Assembly: GCF_946481145.1 (NCBI RefSeq)
Contig: NZ_CAMLMJ010000015.1
Span: 1 to 64,000 of the forward strand
Source of the DNA: an uncultured Sediminibacterium sp.
GTDB lineage: Bacteria > Bacteroidota > Bacteroidia > Chitinophagales > Chitinophagaceae
DNA: 64,000 nucleotides
Direction: 5' to 3'
Positions within the stretch are counted from its first letter, which is position 1, and each line of letters begins with the position of its first letter. Shown here piece after piece: positions 1 through 6,795 of the stretch. The position numbers and the translations under genes were made by a program. The notes below the pieces were generated by a model. That model was not told the origin of the DNA. It ran no database searches and was given only the letters and a program-made list of their open reading frames with translations.

Positions 1-2
1 CA

Positions 3-92
3 AACTACGACAGAATGATTGCTGTAGAAGAATTTCAGAGAAAAATGATATTTTTTACCGGACAGCAATGGCTAATAGCTAACGGCTTTTAG
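3..92 (+). CDS. possible 3' end of a gene entering from the left edge
   Basis: One frame is open from the window edge to a TAG at 90-92 and reads NYDRMIAVEEFQRKM followed by a tail encoded by repeat DNA. The first 15 residues look like ordinary protein. The last 13-14 come from a copy of the dispersed CCGGACAGCAATGGCT repeat module. Its stop directly abuts the stop of the convergent lipoprotein gene (93-95). Too little is present to assign a family. It may also be a chance open frame. Confidence 0.3.
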   Translation, partial: NYDRMIAVEEFQRKMIFFTGQQWLIANGF

Positions 93-100
93 CTACAGCC
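49..100. repeat. dispersed intergenic repeat module (CCGGACAGCAATGGCT plus AGCTAA words)
   Basis: This carries the module TTTACCGGACAGCAATGGCT followed by GCTAATAGCTAACGGC words. Related modules occur near 21530, 21935, 40035, 48097 and 56210. The TAG of the minus-strand lipoprotein gene lies within it. Confidence 0.6.
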
Positions 101-1097
101 CATTAATATAAGCCAGTATATCACTCAAACTTTTCTTCTGAGGCTCTATCTTGTAAACATTGTTTGTTCCTACATCATTTACCAGTTTTACACCCATGTA
201 TAAATCAGTTCCCAGACGAGAGAAGCTGAGGATGCGTATTTTGGCACCTCTGGGAATGCGCATGGTGGTAAATGATCTTGAACGAAAGTCTGCAGTCAGA
301 TTTACTATGGTCTTCTGGTTTTCAAAGACTGCATATACTACCGTGTTTTTATTTGTGAAATTTTGTGGCAGGTAAGCAAAAATATTTGTGTGAGGTAAAG
401 TACTATCGATAAACCTGTTTGCAGAAGTCCATCTTAGTTTAGTAGTGGTAAGTTCATACCCTTTTAATACATTGCCAAGAGAATCCTGTCCCTGCCATGT
501 TTTGATCCAACTGGTATCTGTATGTCTGGTCCAGGTATGTAAAGTGTCGATTCCACTTGAAATAAAAGGTATGGTTTCCCTTGCATGAAACACCTGCATA
601 TTTATTTTGGGATCTTCTGTATCAGTAAAGCGAACTGTAATAGATGCATTAGGAGCAAGTTTTAATTCCTGTCCGTTTTTAATAACGCGGATGAAAAAAC
701 CGCCACCACTCTCCAACAAGTAACCTTCAGATGTAGTTGGTTTGAAGAATTTAATGTAATCACCTTTTTTCTTCAACCTGAAAAATTCAATCCTCACTTT
801 TCCTGATGCAACAGCACCTGAATTTTCCGTGAATGATCCTGCCGGAACATTGATGGTCAAATAATCTTTGAATTGAATCGTATCTCCTAAACTACAATCA
901 AAGGTATCAATAATCAGGTCTGGCAGAAATTGATTGGCCAATTGATGTATTGGTGCATTATTGGGTGTGTTAGCAACCCAAACGGTATCATTTCTTGGAT
1001 CTCCGGGATAGGAGGTAAAGTTATCAGAGAATTCTTTTTTACATGCTGTAAAAAAGAAGACACTAACTACTGCGGTGATGAGGATGTTCTTTTTCAT
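93..1097 (-). CDS. hypothetical lipoprotein of an ECF sigma operon
   Basis: This is a 334-residue protein with a type II signal peptide: a Lys start, a hydrophobic stretch, and a lipobox-like FFFTAC with Cys at residue 19 followed by KKE. It is probably anchored to the outer or inner membrane. The rest is soluble-looking and beta-rich (for example a GGGFFIRV strand near residues 130-137), with no catalytic motif that I recognise. It lies 56 bp downstream of the membrane/beta-barrel gene and the ECF sigma gene on the same strand, so it is likely the last gene of that operon. A role as accessory factor of the sigma signalling unit is only inferred from position. Its stop codon lies inside a repeat word. 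Confidence 0.75.
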   Translation of the reverse strand: MKKNILITAVVSVFFFTACKKEFSDNFTSYPGDPRNDTVWVANTPNNAPIHQLANQFLPDLIIDTFDCSLGDTIQFKDYLTINVPAGSFTENSGAVASGKVRIEFFRLKKKGDYIKFFKPTTSEGYLLESGGGFFIRVIKNGQELKLAPNASITVRFTDTEDPKINMQVFHARETIPFISSGIDTLHTWTRHTDTSWIKTWQGQDSLGNVLKGYELTTTKLRWTSANRFIDSTLPHTNIFAYLPQNFTNKNTVVYAVFENQKTIVNLTADFRSRSFTTMRIPRGAKIRILSFSRLGTDLYMGVKLVNDVGTNNVYKIEPQKKSLSDILAYINGL

Positions 1098-1153
1098 AAC
1101 TATTTCTTATCGCTTCATCAATTAGATACGTTAAGTTGTTTTAGTGTTGCCTG

Positions 1154-2728
1154 TTATTGTCTGTTTAAATTATACCTTAAGCCAATCGACAATCCACCTA
1201 GACTAAATTTCTGTTGATAAGAAGCTTGTCCACTGGTAATGCCGGAGAGATTATACCTGAAATAAGGTTCAAAAAACAATTGTGTATTGTCGCCCATTTT
1301 TTTCAATAAACTAATGCCTCCGTATAACCCGAGCCCGATATTATTTTTATAAACCTGATTGGATCCTTTGCTGATGGGGACTGCTGCTAGACTGCTATCC
1401 AGTATCACTCCCTGGTACCAGGAGGATATATTAAATACAACGCCTGCATTTATGCCGAGTTTAAGGTTGTCATTGCCGAACTGATAACCAACAGTAACAG
1501 GGATATCAAAACTACGGTAACGATTTTTGATGCTGTTTGTCTTAAATCCAACCTGCGTTACAGTGCTTGTATCTGAAATACGCAAAGTATCACCCGGTCC
1601 GCGAATAATTGTTCTTACAGAAATTACGGTAGTGGTTTTTACTTCATCTTCTGTACGGTAAGTGAATTTCTCATTGATCTGTGTATACTGCAAACCTGTT
1701 TTCACCAGAAAATTATCAGTAATCGGTTTTACAATTCTAACACCCGCAGAATAACCAATACGCATTGATTCACTGCTGTCTTTTTTAGCGAGGTATTGTG
1801 CAGTTGCTGTTCTGTTTTCCACCGTTTTAAAAGCCAGATCAGGTGAAACATATACTTCTGCGAACCAATCGGTGTTTCTTACTTTATACGGTGGACAAAC
1901 AATTACGCTTTTATATTTTTTTGAATAGGCGGTGTTTAGGGAAGTTTTTTGTGCAAGTCCGCTAAACCCAAAACTATTTCTGTCTGCATTAATTGTATAG
2001 CCAGGTTCAAAAGGCATGCTCAAGGAAACAGGATATTGATAGGAATCATCAGTATTAGTAATAGCAGTATTTATAGATTCATTGTTATTAATTTGTTTAG
2101 TATTACCAATACCTGGAACAGTAAGGGTTTTATTTTGAGATTTATTACCTGTTGCAGGTGCTGCAATATTGCCTTTGGTATAATCATTTCTTTTAGTGGA
2201 ACTTATGGTTAAATCGTTCAATGAACTACCGGAAGAAATATTTTCAGTCTGTTTATTTCCGTTTGAGGGTTGGTTTGAAGCGGGGATTAAAGATTTAGCA
2301 TTATTTGTTGTGCCTGTAACTGCAGCAGGATTATCAGCCAACATTGTTTCAGTCTGGGGTTGTTGGTTAATGGATGCTGAAGTTGCATTTGTTGCTGTTT
2401 CATTATTGCCGGAAGTTGCCTTGGTTTCGTTGCTGGTATTTTTTTGATTTTCTGTTGATGAATTATTGTTTGCTGCTGTCTGTGCCACAGTAGCTTGATT
2501 ATTATTATTGCCAGAATCGGCATTGCTATTAAATAAAAAATAACCGGTCAGGGAACCCACTAATAAAAGCAGTGGCAATCCCCAACGATATATTTTAGGG
2601 ATGAAAAACCCTTTACGGTCATCATCATCTTTAGCAGGATTCACTTTCTCCCACAACCCTGCAGGCACAGGCGCAGAGTGGTCGTGGAGTTTGGTCCTGA
2701 CGAAGTGGTCAAATTGGTTATCGGTCAT
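1154..2728 (-). CDS. inner-membrane-anchored protein with C-terminal outer-membrane beta-barrel; putative sigma regulator
   Basis: The 524-residue protein begins with about 45 charged residues ending in DDDDRKGFF. A single membrane helix follows at about residues 49-65 (GLPLLLLVGSLTGYFLF). Next comes a linker of roughly 150 residues very rich in Asn, Thr, Ser and Gln (about 70-225). The C-terminal half has alternating aromatic strands and ends in GLSIGLRYNLNRQ, typical of Bacteroidota beta-barrel proteins. The ATG at 2728 is one base after the TAA of the ECF sigma gene, so the two are co-transcribed and probably coupled; a TTG lies four codons upstream. The cytoplasmic tail is in the position expected of an anti-sigma factor, but no classical zinc anti-sigma motif is visible. 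I infer that it couples outer-membrane state to the sigma factor. Confidence 0.75.
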   Translation of the reverse strand: MTDNQFDHFVRTKLHDHSAPVPAGLWEKVNPAKDDDDRKGFFIPKIYRWGLPLLLLVGSLTGYFLFNSNADSGNNNNQATVAQTAANNNSSTENQKNTSNETKATSGNNETATNATSASINQQPQTETMLADNPAAVTGTTNNAKSLIPASNQPSNGNKQTENISSGSSLNDLTISSTKRNDYTKGNIAAPATGNKSQNKTLTVPGIGNTKQINNNESINTAITNTDDSYQYPVSLSMPFEPGYTINADRNSFGFSGLAQKTSLNTAYSKKYKSVIVCPPYKVRNTDWFAEVYVSPDLAFKTVENRTATAQYLAKKDSSESMRIGYSAGVRIVKPITDNFLVKTGLQYTQINEKFTYRTEDEVKTTTVISVRTIIRGPGDTLRISDTSTVTQVGFKTNSIKNRYRSFDIPVTVGYQFGNDNLKLGINAGVVFNISSWYQGVILDSSLAAVPISKGSNQVYKNNIGLGLYGGISLLKKMGDNTQLFFEPYFRYNLSGITSGQASYQQKFSLGGLSIGLRYNLNRQ

Positions 2729-2729
2729 T

Positions 2730-3266
2730 TTATACAGCAATTTTTTGTAATTGTAAGATTTGTTGTTGCAGCATCTTCCGCGCTTTTACTAATTGGCTGC
2801 GGCTGGTGCCGGGTTGTATATGTAGCATTTCTGCAATCTCTTCATGACTATATCCCTCAATAACATTCAGGTTGAATACAAGTCTGTATCCATCCGGTAA
2901 CTGGTTAATAAGTTTCATCAGGTCTTCTTCGCCAAGGTGGGTGTAGGCACTTGCTTCAACCAGGGGGGCTGAGCTGCTGTGGTCGTCAATATCCTTAAAC
3001 TTCATTTTTTTTCGCTCGAGGTGACGGATAGCGGTATTTACCACAATTCTCCTGATCCAGCCTTCAAATGAGCCTTCAAACTTAAATTGACCTATATATT
3101 GGAAAACCTTGATAAAGGCATCCTGGATCATATCCTCGGCTTCCATGGCGTCGTTGGCATATCTTAGGCATACGGCCATCATCTTGCCAGCATACCTATC
3201 GAAAAGCATGCGTTGGCAACTGTTATCCTGCCTGATACAGCCTCTAATCAGATCATTTTCTGTCAC
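2730..3266 (-). CDS. ECF-type RNA polymerase sigma factor
   Basis: This 178-residue protein has the two-domain layout of ECF (sigma-70 group IV) factors. Region 2 includes FDRYAGKMMAVCLRY and AEDMIQDAFIKVFQYI. The linker leads to region 4, which contains GYSHEEIAEMLHIQPGTSRS, a helix-turn-helix for the -35 element. It directs core RNA polymerase to a stress or envelope regulon. The start is GTG at 3266 (MTENDLIRGC), the usual N-terminus of these factors. The next gene starts one base after its stop. The region upstream (3267-3400) should contain its promoter, possibly autoregulated, but I see no clear -7 box. Confidence 0.95.
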   Translation of the reverse strand: MTENDLIRGCIRQDNSCQRMLFDRYAGKMMAVCLRYANDAMEAEDMIQDAFIKVFQYIGQFKFEGSFEGWIRRIVVNTAIRHLERKKMKFKDIDDHSSSAPLVEASAYTHLGEEDLMKLINQLPDGYRLVFNLNVIEGYSHEEIAEMLHIQPGTSRSQLVKARKMLQQQILQLQKIAV

Positions 3267-3407
3267 CTGCGGGGTAGTTTAGTGGGTTGACGTCACCTAC
3301 ATAGATACCATTTTATGTGGAATTGTTGCCCGGAAAGGGTCTTTTGTCGGAAAATTACCAAAACTTAAGTCTTAATTATAGGGGGAAATGCGAAAAGGGA
3401 CTTAAAA

Positions 3408-3540
3408 TTTGGCTGCCAGCCACTGGCTTCTAGCTGCTAGTAGATTCTACCGGGTAGAAAATTCTCCATAATCAGCGAATACAAATTGGCAAGCACCATC
3501 TGCTAGCAGCCAGAAGCTGACAGCTAGTAGCTGCTCTAGC
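3408..3540. repeat. imperfect inverted repeat with GCTAG words
   Basis: A left arm (GGCTGCCAGCCACTGGCTTC and on to about 3441) and a right arm (3500-3540, CTGCTAGCAGCCAGAAGCTG onwards) can pair across about 60 bases. The arms consist of AGCT/GCTAG words also used at 14.5, 39.8, 47.9 and 56.2 kb. The stop codon of the GCS2-like gene (TAG, complement of 3536-3538) lies inside the right arm. The rest of the 269-base gap, 3267-3407, holds no gene and presumably carries the sigma promoter. Confidence 0.65.
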
Positions 3541-4642
3541 TACTTAACGCCAGAAACTGGTCATGTATATAATCCACCACTTCTACCAGGTTCTGGTTTT
3601 TGTCGAATACGCCTAACTGTCTGTCGGCGCCGGTACCATGTGAGAATATATTGGATACATAATTCAGTGCGGGACGACTGCCGAGGTCATCGGCTACATC
3701 ATCCACAAAATCGAGTAGTTCGAGGATCAGGGTTTTGGTATCTACTTCTGTTTCTTTTCCAAAATCAATTAATGTACCATCAATACCATACCGGCTTGCG
3801 CGCCATTTATTTTCATTGATTACAGAGCGCTGGTACATCATGAAATTGAGGTTCTGCATCCTGAGTTTATAAATCTTGGCACAAATAGCCTGGAACAATG
3901 CAGCAATGGTAATGGTTTCATTGATGGTCATAGGAACATCACATATACGAAACTCTACCGTATTGAAAAACGGATGAACACGAATATCCCACCATATCTT
4001 TTTTGCATTGTCAATACAGTTTGTTTTGATCAGCAGGTTTACGTAGTTCTCATACGCTTCAATACTTTCAAAGAAATCCGGAATACCGGTACGAGGAAAC
4101 TTATCGAATACTTTTGTTCTGAAAGATTTGTACCCTGTTTTTCTTCCTTCCCAAAAAGGAGAATTGGTGCTTAAGGCATATACGTGTGGCAGGAAATAAC
4201 GTGCTGTATTGGCAATATGGATTGCCATTTTTCGATCTTCCATGCCAACATGTACATGTAGGCCAAAAATCAGGTTACTGCGTGCTGCTTCTTGTAATTC
4301 ATTTACAATCTGATTGTACCTCACATGGTCTGTAATCATTTGGTTTTCCCAATGACTGAATGGGTGCGTACCTGCGGCACCAACCCATAAACCAAGATCA
4401 CCGGCAATATTGGCAATTGTACCGCGTAATGCAGCTACATCGTTAAATGCCTCTTCAATATTTCGACAGATATCTGTACCAACTTCCACTACAGCCTGGT
4501 GCATTTCGGCTTTTACTTTGTCTTTCAGGATTTTTTGTCCTTCAATCACAATTTTCTGCTCATGGCTTTTCAGTTCCCTGGTGAGGGGGTCGAGCACCAT
4601 ATATTCTTCTTCAACACCTAAAGTAAAATGATTGTAATTCAT
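3536..4642 (-). CDS. GCS2-type carboxylate-amine ligase (YbdK family)
   Basis: The 368-residue protein matches the length and motifs of the glutamate-cysteine ligase 2 family. LGVEEEYMVLD at the N-terminus supplies the conserved metal-binding glutamates. AGTHPFSHW, GLHVHVGM and FRICDVPMT fit the ATP/metal site of the GCS/glutamine synthetase fold. Members condense a carboxylate with an amine using ATP; some make gamma-glutamyl compounds. It lies 8 bp downstream of an ATP-grasp gene on the same strand, so the two form an operon that could build an amide- or peptide-linked metabolite. The true substrate cannot be read from the sequence. Glutathione synthesis is possible, but the YbdK subgroup is often not a real GshA. 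Confidence 0.88.
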   Translation of the reverse strand: MNYNHFTLGVEEEYMVLDPLTRELKSHEQKIVIEGQKILKDKVKAEMHQAVVEVGTDICRNIEEAFNDVAALRGTIANIAGDLGLWVGAAGTHPFSHWENQMITDHVRYNQIVNELQEAARSNLIFGLHVHVGMEDRKMAIHIANTARYFLPHVYALSTNSPFWEGRKTGYKSFRTKVFDKFPRTGIPDFFESIEAYENYVNLLIKTNCIDNAKKIWWDIRVHPFFNTVEFRICDVPMTINETITIAALFQAICAKIYKLRMQNLNFMMYQRSVINENKWRASRYGIDGTLIDFGKETEVDTKTLILELLDFVDDVADDLGSRPALNYVSNIFSHGTGADRQLGVFDKNQNLVEVVDYIHDQFLALSS

Positions 4643-4650
4643 ATATCCTA

Positions 4651-5604
4651 TCAGATGAGTTTTTGTTTGGCACTGCTGCGTTTAATATATTCTCCCCAGG
4701 TAAGGTTGTCGGCTCCTTCTACCTGTGACTGTGCTTTTTCTATGGCATAATTGGCGGCTGTTTCAACTACCCAGTCAAAGTTCTCCTGTCCAACGCTTTT
4801 CAGATCGGCATCAGGTGCAGGGTTACAGAAATCTATCGCATAAGGAACACCATCGCGAAGTGCCAGTTCAACCGTATTAAAATCATAACCCAGGTAACGA
4901 TTAATGCGGAGAACAATATCTTCCATTTCCTTGAGTTTTGCAGCCGATGGTTTGAAATCAGCTACATAACGCAAATGATGTGGATTACGCGGCTCATAAG
5001 GCATTATGCGCACATGTTTGCCACCAATGCAATAACAGCGATAGTATTCTTCGAAAATTATTTCTTCCTGTAATAACATCACGAGCTCACCTGTTTCACT
5101 ATGTTTTTCAAAAAAATCTTCCATGCTCGTAAGTTTATAAACATTTTTCCATCCACCACCCGCAAAAGGTTTCATATAAGCAGGAAAACCTACATACCCA
5201 AAAATGCCGTCCCAGTCTAATGGATAAGCCAGGTTACTAAACGACTGGTCTGAAGTATCCGTCGGCAAATCGCGAGAAGGTAAAATAACGGTCTTGGGTA
5301 CTGGTACGTTTATTTTGGTTGCAAGACAATTATTAAAGAATTTTTCATCGGCACTCCACCAAAATGGATTATTAATTACTGCGGTACCGCAAAGTGCCGC
5401 GTTTTTCAGGAAAGCTCTGTAGAATGGTACATCCTGACTAATCCGGTCAACAATTACAGCGTAACCACTTGTTTCGCCCTGCATTACTTTGTCGATTCTA
5501 ACAGGTTCAGCCATGATTCCTGGAATTTGTTTGCTGTTGATACGCTCTACAAATGCCATCGGAAAGCTTCTTTCCTGTCCAAACAAGATGCCGATCTTTT
5601 TCAT
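4651..5604 (-). CDS. RimK-like ATP-grasp ligase
   Basis: The 317-residue protein starts KKIGILFGQERSFPMAF. It shows an ATP-grasp core: PAYMKPFAGGGWKNVYK near residues 146-162 (the nucleotide-binding lysine and glycine loop), then VMLLQEEIIFEEYYRCYCIG, and near the C-terminus a metal/ATP site with NTVELALRDGVPYAIDFCNP. Such enzymes form amide bonds through an acylphosphate. With the GCS2-like gene 8 bp downstream, it suggests two successive amidations on one scaffold. It faces the esterase gene at 5774 across a 169-base divergent intergenic region holding an inverted repeat. The substrate is unknown. It is shorter than D-Ala-D-Ala ligase and lacks the layout of classical GshB. Confidence 0.85.
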   Translation of the reverse strand: MKKIGILFGQERSFPMAFVERINSKQIPGIMAEPVRIDKVMQGETSGYAVIVDRISQDVPFYRAFLKNAALCGTAVINNPFWWSADEKFFNNCLATKINVPVPKTVILPSRDLPTDTSDQSFSNLAYPLDWDGIFGYVGFPAYMKPFAGGGWKNVYKLTSMEDFFEKHSETGELVMLLQEEIIFEEYYRCYCIGGKHVRIMPYEPRNPHHLRYVADFKPSAAKLKEMEDIVLRINRYLGYDFNTVELALRDGVPYAIDFCNPAPDADLKSVGQENFDWVVETAANYAIEKAQSQVEGADNLTWGEYIKRSSAKQKLI

Positions 5605-5653
5605 AATTCAGTATTTGCTTTCAATTTAATTAGAATTTTTTGAATTTGGGGGA

Positions 5654-5758
5654 GAAAAGTCCGGAAGTCGGGAAGTCCGAAAGTCCGATGAAATAAAGGG
5701 AAATACAAAACAACCTTTACTCTTCCGGACTTCCGGACTTTCGGACTTCCCGACTTTT
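5654..5758. repeat. inverted repeat built of AGTCCGGAAGTC words
   Basis: The left arm (GAAAAGTCCGGAAGTCGGGA, about 5654-5690) pairs with the right arm (about 5719-5758, CTTCCGGACTTCCGGACTTT and on) around an A-rich loop. It fills the divergent promoter region between the ATP-grasp and esterase genes. The same words recur at 24.48-24.77 kb. Confidence 0.8.
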
Positions 5759-5769
5759 CAATACATTTG
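5739..5769 (+). promoter_or_regulatory. predicted promoter of the esterase gene, leaderless
   Basis: TACATTTG at 5762-5769 matches the Bacteroidota -7 consensus TAnnTTTG. A near -33 element, TTTC at 5739-5742, lies 19 bases upstream inside the repeat arm. Only four bases (AAAC) separate the -7 box from the ATG at 5774, so transcription should start at or next to the start codon. Confidence 0.6.
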
Positions 5770-5773
5770 AAAC

Positions 5774-6598
5774 ATGACCGATGTGCGAACAGAAACTAAT
5801 TTATCTGCGATAAAGCTTATATCACATTCACTTTTTTCCGAGTATCTTGAAAGAGATGTGGTTTTTGATATTTACCTGCCATTGCAAATACAGCCACAGG
5901 AGCAACTTAGTTTGTTATTAATCAATGACGGACAGGATCTGCCAAAAATGCCTTTTGATGAAATATTGGATAAACTCATCGATGAAAAGCAAATAGAACC
6001 CTTGATATGTGTGGCCATTCATTGTGGTCCGGATAGAAAAATGGAATATGGAACTGCCTATGCCGCAGACTATAAAGGGCGAGGAGCAAAAGCGGGCTTG
6101 TATACCAAGTTTATATTCGATGAATTACTACCCTTTATCCGAAAGTCTTATCAAATACCTTCTTTCAAAGACAAATCATACGCTGGTTTTTCCTTAGGTG
6201 CATTGAGTGCAATGGATATTGTGTGGAATCATCCCAGTGAATTTAACAGGGTGGGAATTTTTAGCGGATCATTATGGTGGAGAAGAAAAGGGTATGATGA
6301 TGGATACGAGGATGAAAAAGATCGCCTCATGCATTTACAAATCAGAAAGGGCGGATTTTATCCCTGGCTCCGCACATTTATTCAATGCGGCTTACTTGAT
6401 GAAGCGGAAGACAGAAACAACAATGGCGTGATCGATAGCATTGATGATGCACTTGATTTAATCGTTGAACTAAAAGCCAAAGGATATACCGACGAACATA
6501 TCCACTACCTCGAACTGGAAGACGGGAAACACGATGTACCCACCTGGGCAAAAGCGTTTCCCAGCTTTCTGATGTGGGGATGGGGAGGGAGGAAATAA
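5774..6598 (+). CDS. alpha/beta-hydrolase esterase (Fes/esterase D-like) with an EF-hand-like loop
   Basis: The 274-residue protein has no signal peptide, so it is probably cytoplasmic. It matches the esterase family related to enterochelin esterase: LLINDGQDLP near residue 50, the nucleophile elbow GFSLGALSAMD (Ser in GxSxG near residue 139), and a late histidine in EDGKHDVPTWAKAFP. Between these lies DRNNNGVIDSID, which fits an EF-hand calcium loop (D-x-N-x-N-G-x-I-D-x-x-D) and is unusual in this fold. It is divergent from the amidoligase operon and may process its product. The stop TAA is part of the AAATAAGA tandem repeat that follows. Confidence 0.88.
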   Translation: MTDVRTETNLSAIKLISHSLFSEYLERDVVFDIYLPLQIQPQEQLSLLLINDGQDLPKMPFDEILDKLIDEKQIEPLICVAIHCGPDRKMEYGTAYAADYKGRGAKAGLYTKFIFDELLPFIRKSYQIPSFKDKSYAGFSLGALSAMDIVWNHPSEFNRVGIFSGSLWWRRKGYDDGYEDEKDRLMHLQIRKGGFYPWLRTFIQCGLLDEAEDRNNNGVIDSIDDALDLIVELKAKGYTDEHIHYLELEDGKHDVPTWAKAFPSFLMWGWGGRK

Positions 6599-6650
6599 GA
6601 AATAAGAAATAAGGAATAAGAAATAAGAAATAAGAAATAAGAAATAAGAT
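6593..6650. repeat. tandem repeat of AAATAAGA-type units
   Basis: About seven copies of AAATAAG(A) or GGAATAAG follow and overlap the esterase stop codon. No complementary arm lies nearby, so this is a single-armed version of the word arrays seen elsewhere in the window. Confidence 0.8.
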
Positions 6651-6706
6651 GATTTGAACATTTTTTTTTATTCTAAACAATAAATGTCATCTGGGGAAGG
6701 TTGTCC

Positions 6707-6741
6707 CTAACACCTAACACCTAACACCTAACACCTAACAA
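6707..6741. repeat. heptamer tandem repeat ACACCTA
   Basis: About five units of the 7-base word ACACCTA run directly into the terminator hairpin. The same word forms both arms of hairpins at 31.6, 35.2 and 58.5 kb, but here only one arm exists. Confidence 0.85.
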
Positions 6742-6780
6742 TAAAAAAGCCATCCGTTTTATACGGATGGCTTTTTTTAT
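6742..6780. terminator. bidirectional intrinsic terminator
   Basis: AAAAAAGCCATCCG, loop TTTTATA, CGGATGGCTTTTTTT: a strong GC stem flanked by A and T runs. It lies between the convergent esterase and TonB-dependent receptor genes and can stop transcription from both sides. Confidence 0.92.
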
Positions 6781-6795
6781 GGAGTGCTTCTCAAA

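Noticed and set aside
1098..1153. Internal promoter or small gene between the barrel protein and lipoprotein
   Set aside because: The 56-base gap has no -7 box match and no frame worth calling; same-strand genes are better seen as one operon.
6378..6680. Minus-strand open frames rich in LFLISYFLFLIS
   Set aside because: They are the reverse translation of the AAATAAG tandem repeat and of the esterase gene; the periodic sequence is a product of the repeat, not a membrane protein.
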